From positions 1 to 64,000 of the forward strand of contig NZ_SMKL01000011.1 of NCBI RefSeq assembly GCF_004348545.1: a stretch of 64,000 nucleotides of DNA, given 5' to 3'. The stretch comes from Jiangella ureilytica. Its GTDB lineage: Bacteria; Actinomycetota; Actinomycetes; Jiangellales; Jiangellaceae. Positions 47,532 through 56,216 of this stretch are shown here, in pieces; the first letter of the stretch is position 1; every line of letters begins with the position of its first letter. Position numbers and translations under genes: made by a program. The notes under the pieces were generated by a model, which was not told the origin of the DNA, did not search any database, and was given only the letters and a program-made list of their open reading frames with translations.

Positions 47532-47752
47532 CCGCACCACCCCGCCCAGCGCGATTGACCGCCTCCGGGGGCGGGTCTACGTTGGAAATTCGGGCGAGCG
47601 AGACGCCCACCCCTGCGAAGCGATCTCCATGCCCGTGCCGTCCGCCCTGATTCCTAGGGGCACGGTGACGAGTTCGGACGGCCCCGCCACCGTGGCCGGA
47701 GAGGCAGGCGACCTCCCGTCACATCCGTTCGGTCATGGAGGGGAGCAGGGAA

Positions 47753-48967
47753 GTGCCAGGCAACAGAGCAGTCGTCTATCGGGGTGCGGGCCACGTCGAG
47801 GTCGAGGACGTCGAGTATCCGGCGTTCGAGATCAAGGACGGACCCGGGGTGAACCCGGACAACGTGGGTCGCCAGCTGCCCCACGGCGTCATCCTCAAGG
47901 TCGTCGCCACCAACATCTGCGGCAGCGACCAGCACATGGTACGTGGCCGGACGACGGCACCGGAAGGGCTGACGCTGGGCCACGAGATCACCGGCGAGGT
48001 CATCGAAACCGGCCGCGACGTCGAGTTCATCAAGACCGGTGACCTCGTCTCGGTGCCGTTCAACATCGCCTGCGGGCGGTGCCGCAACTGCAAGGAGGGC
48101 AAGACCGGGGTCTGTGAGAACGTCAACCCGGACCGTGCCGGCTCGGCCTACGGGTACGTCGACATGGGCGGCTGGGTCGGCGGCCAGGCGGAGTACGTCA
48201 TGGTGCCGTACGCGGACTGGAACCTGCTGAAGTTCCCCGACCGCGACCAGGCGATGGAGAAGATCCGCGATTTGGCCATGCTCGCGGACATCTTCCCGAC
48301 CGGGTTCCACGGCTGCGTGACGGCCGGGGTGCGACCGGGCTCGACCGTCTACATCGCCGGCGCCGGACCGGTCGGCCTGGCGGCCGCGACGTCTGCGTTC
48401 CTGCTGGGGGCTGCCGTCGTCATCGTCGCTGACCTGCAGAAGGAACGGCTGGACCAGGCCCGCGGTTTCGGCTGCGAGACGATCGACGTCTCGCAAGGGG
48501 AACCAGCCGACCAGATCGAGCAACTCGTCGGCGAGCCCGAGGTCGACTGCGCGGTCGACGCGGTCGGCTTCGAGGCGCGCGGACACGGTGGTGAGGCGCA
48601 GACCGAGCACCCGGCCACCGTGCTCAACGCCGTCATGAGCGTCACCCGCGCCGGGGGCGCTGTCGGCATCCCCGGCCTGTACGTCACCGGCGATCCGGGT
48701 GCCGCCGACGACGCCGCCAAAGTGGGCTCGCTCTCGATCAGGCTGGGCCTCGGCTGGGCGAAGTCGCTGTCCTTCACGACGGGACAGTGCCCCGTCATGC
48801 GGTACAACCGCCAGCTGATGATGGCGATCCTGCACGACCGCACGGAGATCGCCCGCAACGTCAACGCCACGGTGATCCCGCTCGACCAGGCGCCCGAGGG
48901 CTACACCGAGTTCGACAAGGGAGCCGCCCGCAAGTACATCTTGGACCCACATGGAATGATCAGTTGA
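47753..48967 (+). CDS. fdhA: Glutathione-independent formaldehyde dehydrogenase
   Basis: A 404-residue zinc-dependent medium-chain dehydrogenase that oxidises formaldehyde to formate with bound NAD+. The N-terminus PGNRAVVYRGAGHVEVEDVE, catalytic zinc motif NICGSDQHMVRGRTTAPEG, GHEITGEVIETGRDVEFIKT, structural zinc loop CGRCRNCKEGKTGVCENVNP and AYGYVDMGGWVGGQAEYVMV follow the Pseudomonas FdhA pattern, including its long insertion. The Rossmann site is VYIAGAGPVGLAAATSAFLL. GTG at 47753 is preceded by GAGCAGGGA and aligns with the family N-terminus; ATG 47735 is the alternative. It likely detoxifies formaldehyde. No methylotrophy genes are nearby. Confidence 0.92.
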   Translation: MPGNRAVVYRGAGHVEVEDVEYPAFEIKDGPGVNPDNVGRQLPHGVILKVVATNICGSDQHMVRGRTTAPEGLTLGHEITGEVIETGRDVEFIKTGDLVSVPFNIACGRCRNCKEGKTGVCENVNPDRAGSAYGYVDMGGWVGGQAEYVMVPYADWNLLKFPDRDQAMEKIRDLAMLADIFPTGFHGCVTAGVRPGSTVYIAGAGPVGLAAATSAFLLGAAVVIVADLQKERLDQARGFGCETIDVSQGEPADQIEQLVGEPEVDCAVDAVGFEARGHGGEAQTEHPATVLNAVMSVTRAGGAVGIPGLYVTGDPGAADDAAKVGSLSIRLGLGWAKSLSFTTGQCPVMRYNRQLMMAILHDRTEIARNVNATVIPLDQAPEGYTEFDKGAARKYILDPHGMIS

Positions 48968-49053
48968 CGCTGGCCGCCGGCGCTCGTGTGATACTGGAGA
49001 TGTCCGCAATGTCGCGGTCTGTCTGCCCGCACGTTGCGAACGTGGTGATCCAC

Positions 49054-49254
49054 ATGAGCACTGACGAACGTCTCGATCTGGAGTTCGCGTACACCAACTA
49101 CAGCGACTCGTGCCGCGACGTCTACTCGCTCGCGTACCGCTGCCGGCGACCGCACGGCCACGACGGCGCCCACGCCGCCGGCTTCGGTACGCATCGGGTC
49201 CGCTGGGCGCACCACCCGGACCACGGGCCCGACGCGCCGCCCGTCAATCACTAG
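49054..49254 (+). CDS. Small hypothetical protein
   Basis: A 66-residue soluble protein rich in His, Asp, Arg and Tyr (YTNYSDSCRDVYSLAYRCRR, PHGHDGAHAAGFGTHRVRWA). Its two Cys and many His could bind metal. I do not recognise a family. Starts at 49008 (with TGGAG upstream) and 48999 are also in frame and would lengthen it. It overlaps the convergent TetR gene by 11 bases. Confidence 0.55.
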   Translation: MSTDERLDLEFAYTNYSDSCRDVYSLAYRCRRPHGHDGAHAAGFGTHRVRWAHHPDHGPDAPPVNH

Positions 49255-50029
49255 TCCGGGCGCGCCCAGCACCCTCGACCACCACGGCCAGACCGTCGAG
49301 CACGACCTTCAGGCCGAACTCGAACACGTCCTCGTAGGTGAACGTGAACGTGTTCTCGTGCAGCGCCGCCAGGGTCGGAAACCGGCCCGACTCCATCATC
49401 TTGATGAGCACGGGCTCCTGCGCGGCCCAGAACTCCTCTTCGGTGATGCCGGTGCGCTGCTCGGCCTGCATCGCGTTGACCTGAGAGCGGGCGACCGCCG
49501 ACACGAAGCCGTCGACCACCGAGATCATGAGAACCCGCTCGCGGTCGCCGAGGCCGGTCGGCTGGAGCCGCCGTATGAGCGCGTCCATGCCGGCCATGTT
49601 GTTCGGCCCGAGCAACGGCCGCACCTGGTCGACCAGCGGATACCAGGGGTGGTCGAGGCACATCCGCCAGACGCCGCGAGCCATCTCCTCCAACGCCGCG
49701 CGCCAGTCGCCCGGCTCCGCGCGGGCCGGCTCGCCGGCGGCCGGCTCCTCGGTGACCGGCCCGGCGACGTGGTCGAGCATGAGGTCGAGCAATTCGGCCT
49801 TGCCGGGCACATACCGGTAGAGGGACATGGTGCCGACGCCCAGGTGCGCGGCGACGCGTCGCATCGAGAGCGCGGCGAGCCCCTCGGCGTCGGCCACTGC
49901 GACGGCGGCTTCGACGATGCGCTCGAGCGTGAGCCCGGGCTTCGGCCCGCGGGTGGGACGCTGCTGCATCCCCCACAGGAGCTCGAGGCTCTTCGAGACG
50001 TCGCCGCCGCCGCTGTAGTCGGTTGTCAT
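49244..50029 (-). CDS. TetR family regulator of the DrrAB-type exporter
   Basis: A 261-residue TetR regulator. The helix-turn-helix is [20 protein letters not shown] followed by [20 protein letters not shown]. The C-terminal domain belongs to the tetracycline-repressor-like type that often senses polyketide drugs. On the minus strand TAGTGT lies 8 bases before the ATG and there is no ribosome-binding site, so it may be leaderless. It is divergent from the DrrA/DrrB-type exporter genes; a perfect palindrome lies between them. Confidence 0.9.
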   Translation of the reverse strand: MTTDYSGGGDVSKSLELLWGMQQRPTRGPKPGLTLERIVEAAVAVADAEGLAALSMRRVAAHLGVGTMSLYRYVPGKAELLDLMLDHVAGPVTEEPAAGEPARAEPGDWRAALEEMARGVWRMCLDHPWYPLVDQVRPLLGPNNMAGMDALIRRLQPTGLGDRERVLMISVVDGFVSAVARSQVNAMQAEQRTGITEEEFWAAQEPVLIKMMESGRFPTLAALHENTFTFTYEDVFEFGLKVVLDGLAVVVEGAGRARTSD

Positions 50030-50067
50030 CAGGGGAAACACTAGTCCGGGAATGAACTGCGCAGGGT

Positions 50068-50085
50068 GTACGCTTCAATGCGTAC
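50068..50085. promoter_or_regulatory. TetR-type operator
   Basis: GTACGC-TTCAAT-GCGTAC, a perfect 18-bp interrupted palindrome in the 86 bases between the divergent TetR and ABC exporter genes. Probable binding site of the adjacent regulator. TACGCT within it could be the -10 of the exporter operon. Confidence 0.78.
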
Positions 50086-50115
50086 GACGTACCCGGTTCA
50101 GCGGAAGGGACTCCC

Positions 50116-51108
50116 TTGAGCGCCTCCAGCCACGCGATCCTCGCCCAGGGACTGCAGAAGAGATACGGCGAGAAACACGCCCTCGACGGGTTCGACCTGG
50201 CCGTGCCGCAGGGCACGGTCTACGGCCTGCTGGGCCCGAACGGCGCCGGCAAGACCACCGCCGTGCGCATCCTGGCCACACTGGTCCGGCTCGACGGCGG
50301 CCGCGCCGAGGTGGCCGGCTACGACGTCACCCGCGACCCGCGCAAGGTCCGCCGGCGCATCGGCTTCACCGGCCAGTTCACCGCGGTCGACGAGATCCTC
50401 ACCGGCCGGCAGAACCTGCGCATGTTCGGCCGGCTGTTCCATCTGAGCCCGGCCCGCGCCGCCGCGCGGGCCGACGAGCTGCTCGAGCGGTTCGACCTCA
50501 CCGAGGCGGCCGACAAGGGCACCAAGGAGTACAGCGGCGGCATGCGGCGCCGGCTCGACCTCGCCGCCAGCATGATCCTCGCGCCGTCGGTGCTCTTCCT
50601 CGACGAGCCGACGACGGGGCTCGACCCGCGCGGGCGCAACGAGGTGTGGACGGCGGTCCGCTCGCTCGTGGCCGGCGGCACGACGGTGCTGCTCACCACG
50701 CAGTACCTCGACGAGGCCGACCAGCTGGCCGAGCGGGTCGCCGTCATCGACCACGGGAACGTCATCGCCGACGACACCCCGGCCGCCCTCAAGCGGCGCA
50801 TCGGGGGCGACCAGCTGGAGGTCGTCCTCGACGAGGCGGTCGACCTGCCGGTGGCCGTCCAGGCCGTCGCGAAGGTCGCGGCCGGCGAGCCGGAGGTCGA
50901 CGAGGAGAGCCGCCGCGTCACGGCCGCCGTCGACCAGCGGGTCAGCGCTCTCACCGACGTCGCGCGCACCCTGCAGGACGAGGGGATCGGCGTCGAGGAC
51001 ATCGGGCTGCGCCGGCCCACGCTCGACGAGGTGTTCCTGCGCCTCACCGGGCACCGGGCCGAGGCTTCCGCCGTCGGCGACCAGGAGCACACGGAGGTCT
51101 CCGCATGA
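50116..51108 (+). CDS. DrrA-type ABC exporter ATPase
   Basis: A 330-residue ATPase of the daunorubicin-resistance (DrrA) subfamily. Walker A is [19 protein letters not shown], signature [15 protein letters not shown], Walker [17 protein letters not shown], and the switch region [20 protein letters not shown] has Gln where many ABC proteins have His, as usual for this subfamily. The C-terminal extension includes [15 protein letters not shown], the DrrA GTP/ATP-stabilising motif. The TTG start has GGAAGGGA at good distance. It forms an operon with the permease downstream (ATGA overlap). Likely drug or natural-product efflux. Confidence 0.94.
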   Translation: MSASSHAILAQGLQKRYGEKHALDGFDLAVPQGTVYGLLGPNGAGKTTAVRILATLVRLDGGRAEVAGYDVTRDPRKVRRRIGFTGQFTAVDEILTGRQNLRMFGRLFHLSPARAAARADELLERFDLTEAADKGTKEYSGGMRRRLDLAASMILAPSVLFLDEPTTGLDPRGRNEVWTAVRSLVAGGTTVLLTTQYLDEADQLAERVAVIDHGNVIADDTPAALKRRIGGDQLEVVLDEAVDLPVAVQAVAKVAAGEPEVDEESRRVTAAVDQRVSALTDVARTLQDEGIGVEDIGLRRPTLDEVFLRLTGHRAEASAVGDQEHTEVSA

Positions 51109-51929
51109 GCACCCTCGACCAGGGACTGGACGCGCCCGAGCGGCGGATGTACTGGGCGGTGACCGACGGCTGGACCGTCGCCCGGCGCACGCTCACCCAC
51201 CTGGTCCGCCAGCCGGCCAACATCGCCTGGCAGCTCGGCTTCCCGATCGTCTCGGTGCTGCTGTTCGGGTACGTGTTCGGCAGTGCGATGAGCGTGCCGG
51301 GCGGCGGCGACTACCGCGAGTACCTGATGCCCGGCATGTTCGGCATGACCATGGCCATGGGCTTCATGAACACCGCCTACGCCGTCGTCCTCGACACCAC
51401 GAAGGGCGTCACCGACCGGTTCCGCTCGATGCCCATGGCGCCGTCGGCGCCGGTGACCGGCCGCGGCCTGGCCGACATCGTCAGCGCCGGGCTGGACCTC
51501 CTGGTGCTGGCGGTGACGGCGCTGGTGATCGGCTGGCGCTCGGACGGCGGATTCTGGGCGACGCTGGCCGCGTTCGCTCTGCTGCTGTGGCTGCGGTTCG
51601 CGCTGATCTGGATCGGCATCTGGATCGGGCTGATGACGCCGAACGAGGAGGCGGCCGGCAACCTGTTCGCCGTCGCGTTCCCGTTCGCGATGATCTCCAG
51701 CGTGTTCGTGGCGCCGTCGCAGATGCCGGACTGGCTGGGCGCCATCGCGGCCTGGAACCCGGTGTCGTCGACGGTGACGGCGGCCCGCGAGCTGTTCGGC
51801 AACCCGGCGGCACTGGGCGACAGCTGGATCGAGCAGAACGCCATGGTCATGGCGGTCGTCTGGCCGCTGGTGCTCACGCTGGTGTTCGTGCCGCTGGCGG
51901 TCCGGAGGTTCCAGCGGCTCAGCCGGTGA
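51105..51929 (+). CDS. DrrB-type ABC exporter permease
   Basis: A 274-residue ABC-2 type permease with six membrane helices. The first follows [20 protein letters not shown] and [16 protein letters not shown]. The loop [20 protein letters not shown] is the ABC-2 signature, and [17 protein letters not shown] precedes the last helix. It partners the upstream DrrA-type ATPase and is under the adjacent TetR regulator. A strong hairpin 37 bases downstream ends the operon. Confidence 0.94.
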   Translation: MSTLDQGLDAPERRMYWAVTDGWTVARRTLTHLVRQPANIAWQLGFPIVSVLLFGYVFGSAMSVPGGGDYREYLMPGMFGMTMAMGFMNTAYAVVLDTTKGVTDRFRSMPMAPSAPVTGRGLADIVSAGLDLLVLAVTALVIGWRSDGGFWATLAAFALLLWLRFALIWIGIWIGLMTPNEEAAGNLFAVAFPFAMISSVFVAPSQMPDWLGAIAAWNPVSSTVTAARELFGNPAALGDSWIEQNAMVMAVVWPLVLTLVFVPLAVRRFQRLSR

Positions 51930-51965
51930 CTTCGGGTGGGTCCTGACCAGCCGCTCGCGCGAGTA

Positions 51966-51993
51966 CGCCCCCGGCGCCTCGGTGCCGGGGGCG
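51966..51993. terminator. Bidirectional terminator
   Basis: Perfect 10-bp stem CGCCCCCGGC / GCCGGGGGCG with an 8-base loop, between two convergent genes (stops at 51929 and 52011). Confidence 0.85.
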
Positions 51994-52010
51994 TCCTCGC
52001 GTCCTGCGGA

Positions 52011-53318
52011 TCAGCTGGTCAGGCTGCGCCGGTAGCGGGCGAAGAGCGCCGCCAGGCCACCCAGCACCAGCAGGGCGGTGCCGGCCCAGAGCAGCGAGCC
52101 ACCGGTGCCGGTGTCCGGGAGGCTGCCGTCGTCGTCACCGGTTCCGTCGTCGTCACCGGAGCCGTCGTCGTCGCCCGTCGCCTCGCAGCCGGCGCCGTCG
52201 TCGTCGCTGTCGAGGAGGAACGGGTCGTTCGAGGCGTCGACGAGCTGGACCGGCTTGTGCGCGTCGTCGATCTGCGAGCAGTCGTAGTCGCCGTGCGCGG
52301 GGTCGCACCAGGCGGCCGAGCCCACGTAGGCGTCGCAGTCGCCGGCCGACGGCGTCGGGCTCGGCGAGCCGTCGTCGCCGCCGCTCTCGGTGCCGTCGTC
52401 GGTCCCGGACTCGCCACCGTCGTCGGTACCGGACTCACCGCCGTCGTCGGTGCCGGACTCACCGCCGTCGTCGGTGCCGGACTCGCCGCCGTCGTCGGTG
52501 CCCGCTTCGCCACCGTCGTCCGTGCCATCGTCGTCGCCAGAGCAGCCGGTCGGCTCGTCGGCCGTCAGCGTCCACGTCTGGACGACGGCGTCGAGGCTCG
52601 CCGTCACCTCGTGGGCGCCGATGGCCACCTGGTGGTCGCCGGCCGGTGCGGCCGTGCCACCGATGGCGTAGTCGTAGCCAGTGCCGGCCGGAACGGTGAC
52701 GACGCCCTCCGGCTTGTCGCACGTCGGCTGCGCGATGGTCGGCGCGGCCGGCGGGACGAACAGGACCGGCTCGCTGCCGACCGTGAGGTCCGTGAACCGA
52801 ACGGTCCCCTCCACGCCCCCGTTGCTGGTGTCGTAGACAAGACCCATGTGCCCGACGGTGCCGTCGGCGGGCACCGTAAGCGAGAGCGAGCCGGACCCCG
52901 TCGCGTCGGCCGGCGCCGCCGCGACGAGCAGCGGTGCGGCGCCGACGCCCGCGAACAGCCGGACCGACCCCGCGGCCGGGCTGGCCCCGTCGATCAGTTC
53001 GAAGTCGACCCTGATGACGTCGCCCGCGACGACAGCGGCGCCGAGGTCGGTGGTCTCCGCCGACGTGCCGAGTGACGCGCCTTCGATCTCGCCGGACCAG
53101 GTCAGGTCGACGGCGGTCGGGCCGTCGAACGCCGAGAGCTCGGACGGGTGCTCCAGACCCGGGGTCCAGACCAGCCCGGGTCCGGTGTCGAGTGTCTTCC
53201 ACGGACTGGCGGCGAGGATGAACGCCTCACCAGCCGTGTCTTCTGCAAATGCCGCCGGTGCCAGCCCCCCGACCGAGAGGGCCACCGCACCGACCGCTGC
53301 GCCGATGATCTTGCGCAC
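52011..53318 (-). CDS. LPXTG-anchored cell-wall protein with Excalibur-like domain
   Basis: A 435-residue secreted wall protein. The signal is VRKIIGAAVGAVALSVGGLA with cleavage near APAAFAEDT. A beta-sandwich-like region of about 230 residues follows, then a Thr/Asp/Gly/Glu/Ser repeat (ESGTDDGG). The stretch DYDCSQIDDAHKPV through DPFLLDSDDDGAGCE matches the Excalibur calcium-binding pattern, with Cys at both ends and DxDxDG. The sorting signal is LPDTG, a hydrophobic helix and the basic tail RYRRS. GTG at 53318 is preceded by AAAGGATC. It is probably linked to peptidoglycan by a sortase not encoded here. Ligand unknown. Confidence 0.88.
   Translation of the reverse strand: MRKIIGAAVGAVALSVGGLAPAAFAEDTAGEAFILAASPWKTLDTGPGLVWTPGLEHPSELSAFDGPTAVDLTWSGEIEGASLGTSAETTDLGAAVVAGDVIRVDFELIDGASPAAGSVRLFAGVGAAPLLVAAAPADATGSGSLSLTVPADGTVGHMGLVYDTSNGGVEGTVRFTDLTVGSEPVLFVPPAAPTIAQPTCDKPEGVVTVPAGTGYDYAIGGTAAPAGDHQVAIGAHEVTASLDAVVQTWTLTADEPTGCSGDDDGTDDGGEAGTDDGGESGTDDGGESGTDDGGESGTDDGGESGTDDGTESGGDDGSPSPTPSAGDCDAYVGSAAWCDPAHGDYDCSQIDDAHKPVQLVDASNDPFLLDSDDDGAGCEATGDDDGSGDDDGTGDDDGSLPDTGTGGSLLWAGTALLVLGGLAALFARYRRSLTS
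52407..52526. repeat. Five 24-bp coding repeats in the LPXTG protein
   Basis: Five in-frame copies of a 24-base unit such as GGACTCACCGCCGTCGTCGG plus TGCC, each encoding eight residues of the GTDDGGES type. Copies 2 and 3 are identical and the fifth is diverged. They form an acidic flexible stalk and could vary in number. Confidence 0.85.
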
Positions 53319-53514
53319 GGTCGATCCTTTCGTTGGCCATGCCGCGGCAGTGGCCTGCCGCCGACGCGCGGACCGTAGCGCACATTCGGCCAATGTATGG
53401 TGAAAGTCACATGAGAGAACGATCATCCCGGGTTTCATCTTCGGGACCCAGGGTGCATATTCGCCGGTTCGGCCGCCGTAGGATTCGGAGGGTCGTTGAC
53501 CGGATCGGGCACTG

Positions 53515-54066
53515 GTGGGGGCCAGCATCGACGTTCTCTTCGTCTGCACGGCCGGCCGCTGCCGCTCGCCCATCGCCGCCGCCGTTCTCGACGCCTACGC
53601 CCCGCGGGCCGGGTCGCCGCTGCGCGGACGGGCCGGCGCCCTGGTCGGCGCGCACGGTTCGGTGCCCCCGGTGGGCATCACGGTGATGCGTGAGCGCGGC
53701 CTCGAGCTCGGCGGGCACCGCAGCCTCCCCGTCACCGCCGGGTCGGTCGGGTCGGCCGCGCTGGTGCTGGGCATGGAGCGCGAGCACGTCCGTGCCGTCG
53801 TCGGCGAGCATCCCGACGCCTGGGTGAAGACGTTCACGCTCAAGGACTTCGTGCGCCGGGCCGAGAAGGCCGCGGTCCGGGGCCGGCACCAGCGCTTCAC
53901 CGACTGGCTCGAGCACGTCGGCGAGGGCCGCACCCGCGAGGACGTGGCAGGCGAGAGCCCCGAGGACGACATCGTCGACCCCTACGGCCAGCGCGCCTCG
54001 GTGTGGCGTGAGGTCGTCGACGAGCTGGACGACCTGATCCGCCGGATGATCCCCACGGTGAAGTGA
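53515..54066 (+). CDS. Low-molecular-weight protein tyrosine phosphatase-like protein
   Basis: A 183-residue protein of the LMW-PTP/arsenate-reductase-like fold. The P-loop DVLFVCTAGRCRSPIAAAVL keeps the Cys-x5-Arg nucleophile loop, but the usual GN after C-x is replaced by AG. DPYGQ near the C-terminus supplies the general-acid Asp. The middle part (TFTLKDFVRRAEKAAVRGRH) and length are normal for actinobacterial members that act on tyrosine-phosphorylated exopolysaccharide or signalling proteins. The GTG start at 53515 has no clear ribosome-binding site. The divergent neighbour is the LPXTG protein. Confidence 0.85.
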   Translation: MGASIDVLFVCTAGRCRSPIAAAVLDAYAPRAGSPLRGRAGALVGAHGSVPPVGITVMRERGLELGGHRSLPVTAGSVGSAALVLGMEREHVRAVVGEHPDAWVKTFTLKDFVRRAEKAAVRGRHQRFTDWLEHVGEGRTREDVAGESPEDDIVDPYGQRASVWREVVDELDDLIRRMIPTVK

Positions 54067-54528
54067 CGCCGTCACAGTCGGCGGTTCGATGTCACGACCG
54101 CGACCTTCGGGGCGACGAGACCCGCCCCGGCCCGATAGACAGGTGGGCGCGCCGAACCGGGCCGGACCGGCCTCCGCAGTTCGTTGCCGCAGCACAGACC
54201 GGGTTTCGATCAGTGAACCGCCAGGCCCGCCGACGGCCGCGCCGACCCCGGTCCCAGCGGGCCGACTGACGCCGGATATCCCAAATGTCCGTTGTGATGC
54301 GCGTCTCGTGCCGGCCGATGTTTCAACGTGTCACACGTCACGCGGTGACGCTGCATCGCGGCTCGGACGGTGTCACTCTGGTGACATCTCCTAGAGAGTG
54401 CGGAGGGCGGACATGGTCGGCCGGGGTGGCCGCAGCAGCGTCCTCGCACACCACAGGCCGGCGTGGCGGCCGGTCGGACCAGCCAGGTCCCGGCCGCCAC
54501 GCCTGATCAACGAACGGGGAAACAGAAG
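54067..54528. other. Intergenic region with clustered GTCAC/GTGAC palindromes
   Basis: This 462-base gap has no gene that I can support. It contains three short palindromes built on the same letters: ACGTGT-C-ACACGT (54326-54338), CGTCAC-GCG-GTGACG (54336-54350) and TGTCAC-TCTG-GTGACA (54371-54386). The last lies about 140 bases before the next gene and may mark its promoter or an operator array. Confidence 0.5.
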
Positions 54529-54861
54529 GTGAGCCAGCCCGCTCAACTCCCGCGCCGCTTCGCCCTGCACCGCCGCTACGACGTCACCGGTGTCTCCGGC
54601 ACCGGCATCGTCGCCTACGGCACGCAGTACCCGACCGGCCGCACCACCCTCGCCTGGTGCTGCTCCGACGTGCAGTCCGTCGCCGTCTACGACGACATCG
54701 ACCACGTCACGGCCATCCACGGCCACGGCGGTCTCACCGAGATCCGCTGGATCGACCCGCCCCACCCGTCCGAGCCGGTCATCGGCAGCGCCCACCCCGC
54801 GGGCGTCACGGTCCTCAACGGCCGCGCCCGCTGCGCCACCGCCGCCCAGCAGACCGCCTGA
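54529..54861 (+). CDS. Small hypothetical protein
   Basis: A 110-residue soluble protein of a kind common in actinobacteria, with no assigned function. It is probably all-beta: FALHRRYDVTGVSGTGIVAY, TTLAWCCSDVQSVAVYDDID and HVTAIHGHGGLTEIRWIDPP are alternating strands with a conserved IHGHGG turn. GTG at 54529 is preceded by GGGGAAACAGAAG. The upstream palindromic cluster suggests regulated expression. Confidence 0.68.
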   Translation: MSQPAQLPRRFALHRRYDVTGVSGTGIVAYGTQYPTGRTTLAWCCSDVQSVAVYDDIDHVTAIHGHGGLTEIRWIDPPHPSEPVIGSAHPAGVTVLNGRARCATAAQQTA

Positions 54862-55063
54862 CGCCTCGGACCGCGACTCCCCGCAGTAGCGGGGAGGGAT
54901 GAGTGCGCGTCTGCCCACTCATCGGGCACCCGTGCGATGGGCGAGGGATCGAGCCGCTAGGACACCACCGGTCCCTCCCCATCGCCCCCTTCAGCCCTGG
55001 ACGCCGCCGGCCGCGCCACTCGCACCACCGCCGCCCACGTGACCGCCGCCGTCCCGTGGCACC

Positions 55064-55081
55064 CGCCGGCCGAAGCCGGCG
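55064..55081. terminator. CGAA-loop hairpin
   Basis: CGCCGGC-CGAA-GCCGGCG, a perfect 7-bp stem with a four-base loop. It lies 200 bases after the small hypothetical gene and 26 bases before the large inverted repeat. It could be a terminator or part of the same structured element. Confidence 0.4.
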
Positions 55082-55106
55082 TCGAGAGCGCAAGCGGGGC
55101 TGACCA

Positions 55107-55207
55107 GGTGGCGGAGGCGGTGGATGTGGAGCCGGCGTCACGTGCGCACGCGGCATGCTTCACCGCCGCGAAGCGGAGCCGGCGCAACATCCACCGCCTC
55201 CGCCACC
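55107..55207. repeat. Perfect 21-bp inverted repeat with 59-base structured loop
   Basis: The left arm GGTGGCGGAGGCGGTGGATG plus T (55107-55127) is the exact reverse complement of the right arm (55187-55207). The loop begins and almost ends with the direct repeat GGAGCCGGCG and contains a further stem CGCGG/CCGCG. Outside the arms, GCGGGG and CCCCGC extend the pairing after a short bulge. It lies in the 370-base gap 54862-55231, 24 bases beyond the regulator stop. A folded RNA, a very large terminator or a small non-autonomous element are all possible. Confidence 0.8.
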
Positions 55208-55231
55208 GGAACCCCGCGCGGACGCGACAGA

Positions 55232-56116
55232 TCACGCACCGGCCGGCTCACCGCGGACGGCGGCGTAGGTCTGGCCGAGCGCGGTGATGGAGCGGTCGTA
55301 CGAGGCTTGCGCGACGCCGGTGAACAGGCAGTCCGCCACCATGAGCTGCGCGATCCGGCTGCCCAGCGCGCCCGGGCGCAGCCGTGACTCGCGCGCGGCG
55401 GTGGTGAGGACGATGTCGGCGGCGCGGGCCACCGGGGCGTCGGCATGGTTCGAGATCGCGATGGTGGTCGCGCCGGCGCGGGCGGCCAGGGTGAGGAACC
55501 GGACGGTGCCCGCCGTCGCGCCCGTGTGGGAGACGCCGACGGCCACGCAGTCGGCGTCGAGGACCACGGCCGAGGTCCAGGCGGAGTGCGGGTCGGCCCA
55601 CGTCAAGGCGGTGCGGCCGATGCGCACCAGCTTCTGCTGCAGGTCCAGGCCGACGAAGGCGCTCGCCCCCACGCCGAACAGGTCGACTCTGCGGGCGGCC
55701 GCGACCGCCGCCACCGCGCGCGCCAGCGCGTCGAGGTCGAGCGCCTCGGCGGTGTCGGAGATGGACAGGGCCTCCTTGCGCGCGACCTTCGCGACGATGT
55801 CGGACAGCGAGTCGTCGCGGTCGATGTCGCCGGACGCGGCGGCGTCGCCGGCGTGGGCGAACGTCTCGCGGGTGACCTCGCGGGTGAGGTCGAGCCTCAG
55901 CTCCTGGTGCCGCCGGTAGCCCAGCCGCCGGTAGAAGCGCACCACCGTCGTGGTCGACGTCTCACCCTCGGCGGCCAGGCGGTGCATCGACCAGCCGGCC
56001 ACGCCCACCGGGTCCGCCAGGATCGCCCGGGCCACCCGCTGTTCCGACGGCGGCAGCGCCGGCAGGGCGGCACGGATGTCGACCAGGATCCTGCGGGCGG
56101 ACGGCGTCGTCGGCAT
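55232..56116 (-). CDS. MurR/RpiR family transcriptional regulator
   Basis: A 294-residue regulator. The N-terminal helix-turn-helix is VAGWSMHRLAAEGETSTTTV followed by VRFYRRLGYRRHQELRLDLT. The SIS domain (RRVDLFGVGASAFVGLDLQQ, CVAVGVSHTGATAGTVRFLT, TTIAISNHADAPVARAADIV) binds phosphosugars. It is divergent from an operon with murQ and anmK. A MurNAc-6-phosphate sensor like MurR of E. coli is therefore likely. ATG at 56116 has AGAAGGAG upstream. Confidence 0.93.
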   Translation of the reverse strand: MPTTPSARRILVDIRAALPALPPSEQRVARAILADPVGVAGWSMHRLAAEGETSTTTVVRFYRRLGYRRHQELRLDLTREVTRETFAHAGDAAASGDIDRDDSLSDIVAKVARKEALSISDTAEALDLDALARAVAAVAAARRVDLFGVGASAFVGLDLQQKLVRIGRTALTWADPHSAWTSAVVLDADCVAVGVSHTGATAGTVRFLTLAARAGATTIAISNHADAPVARAADIVLTTAARESRLRPGALGSRIAQLMVADCLFTGVAQASYDRSITALGQTYAAVRGEPAGA

Positions 56117-56175
56117 CGGGCTCCTTCTCGTCGGGTGATCGCGTACCAACTTTACGCATGCGAGCTCTCAGACGT

Positions 56176-56189
56176 ATGGTCTATACCTG
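56176..56189. promoter_or_regulatory. DasR-like (dre) site upstream of the muropeptide operon
   Basis: ATGGTCTATACCTG contains TGGTCTATACC, close to the DasR consensus (A(C/G)TGGTCTAGACCA(C/G)T) with one change at the centre and one after ACC. It is 28 bases before the binding-protein ATG. DasR is a GntR regulator of aminosugar use in actinomycetes. Confidence 0.5.
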
Positions 56190-56216
56190 TCTGACGAACG
56201 AACGAGGAGGACGGGC

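Noticed and set aside
55107-55207. Ordinary rho-independent terminator only
   Set aside because: The 21-bp arms, 59-base loop and extra hairpin are far larger than the other terminators in the window (6-13 bp stems), and there is no T-tract. I list it as an unexplained repeat.
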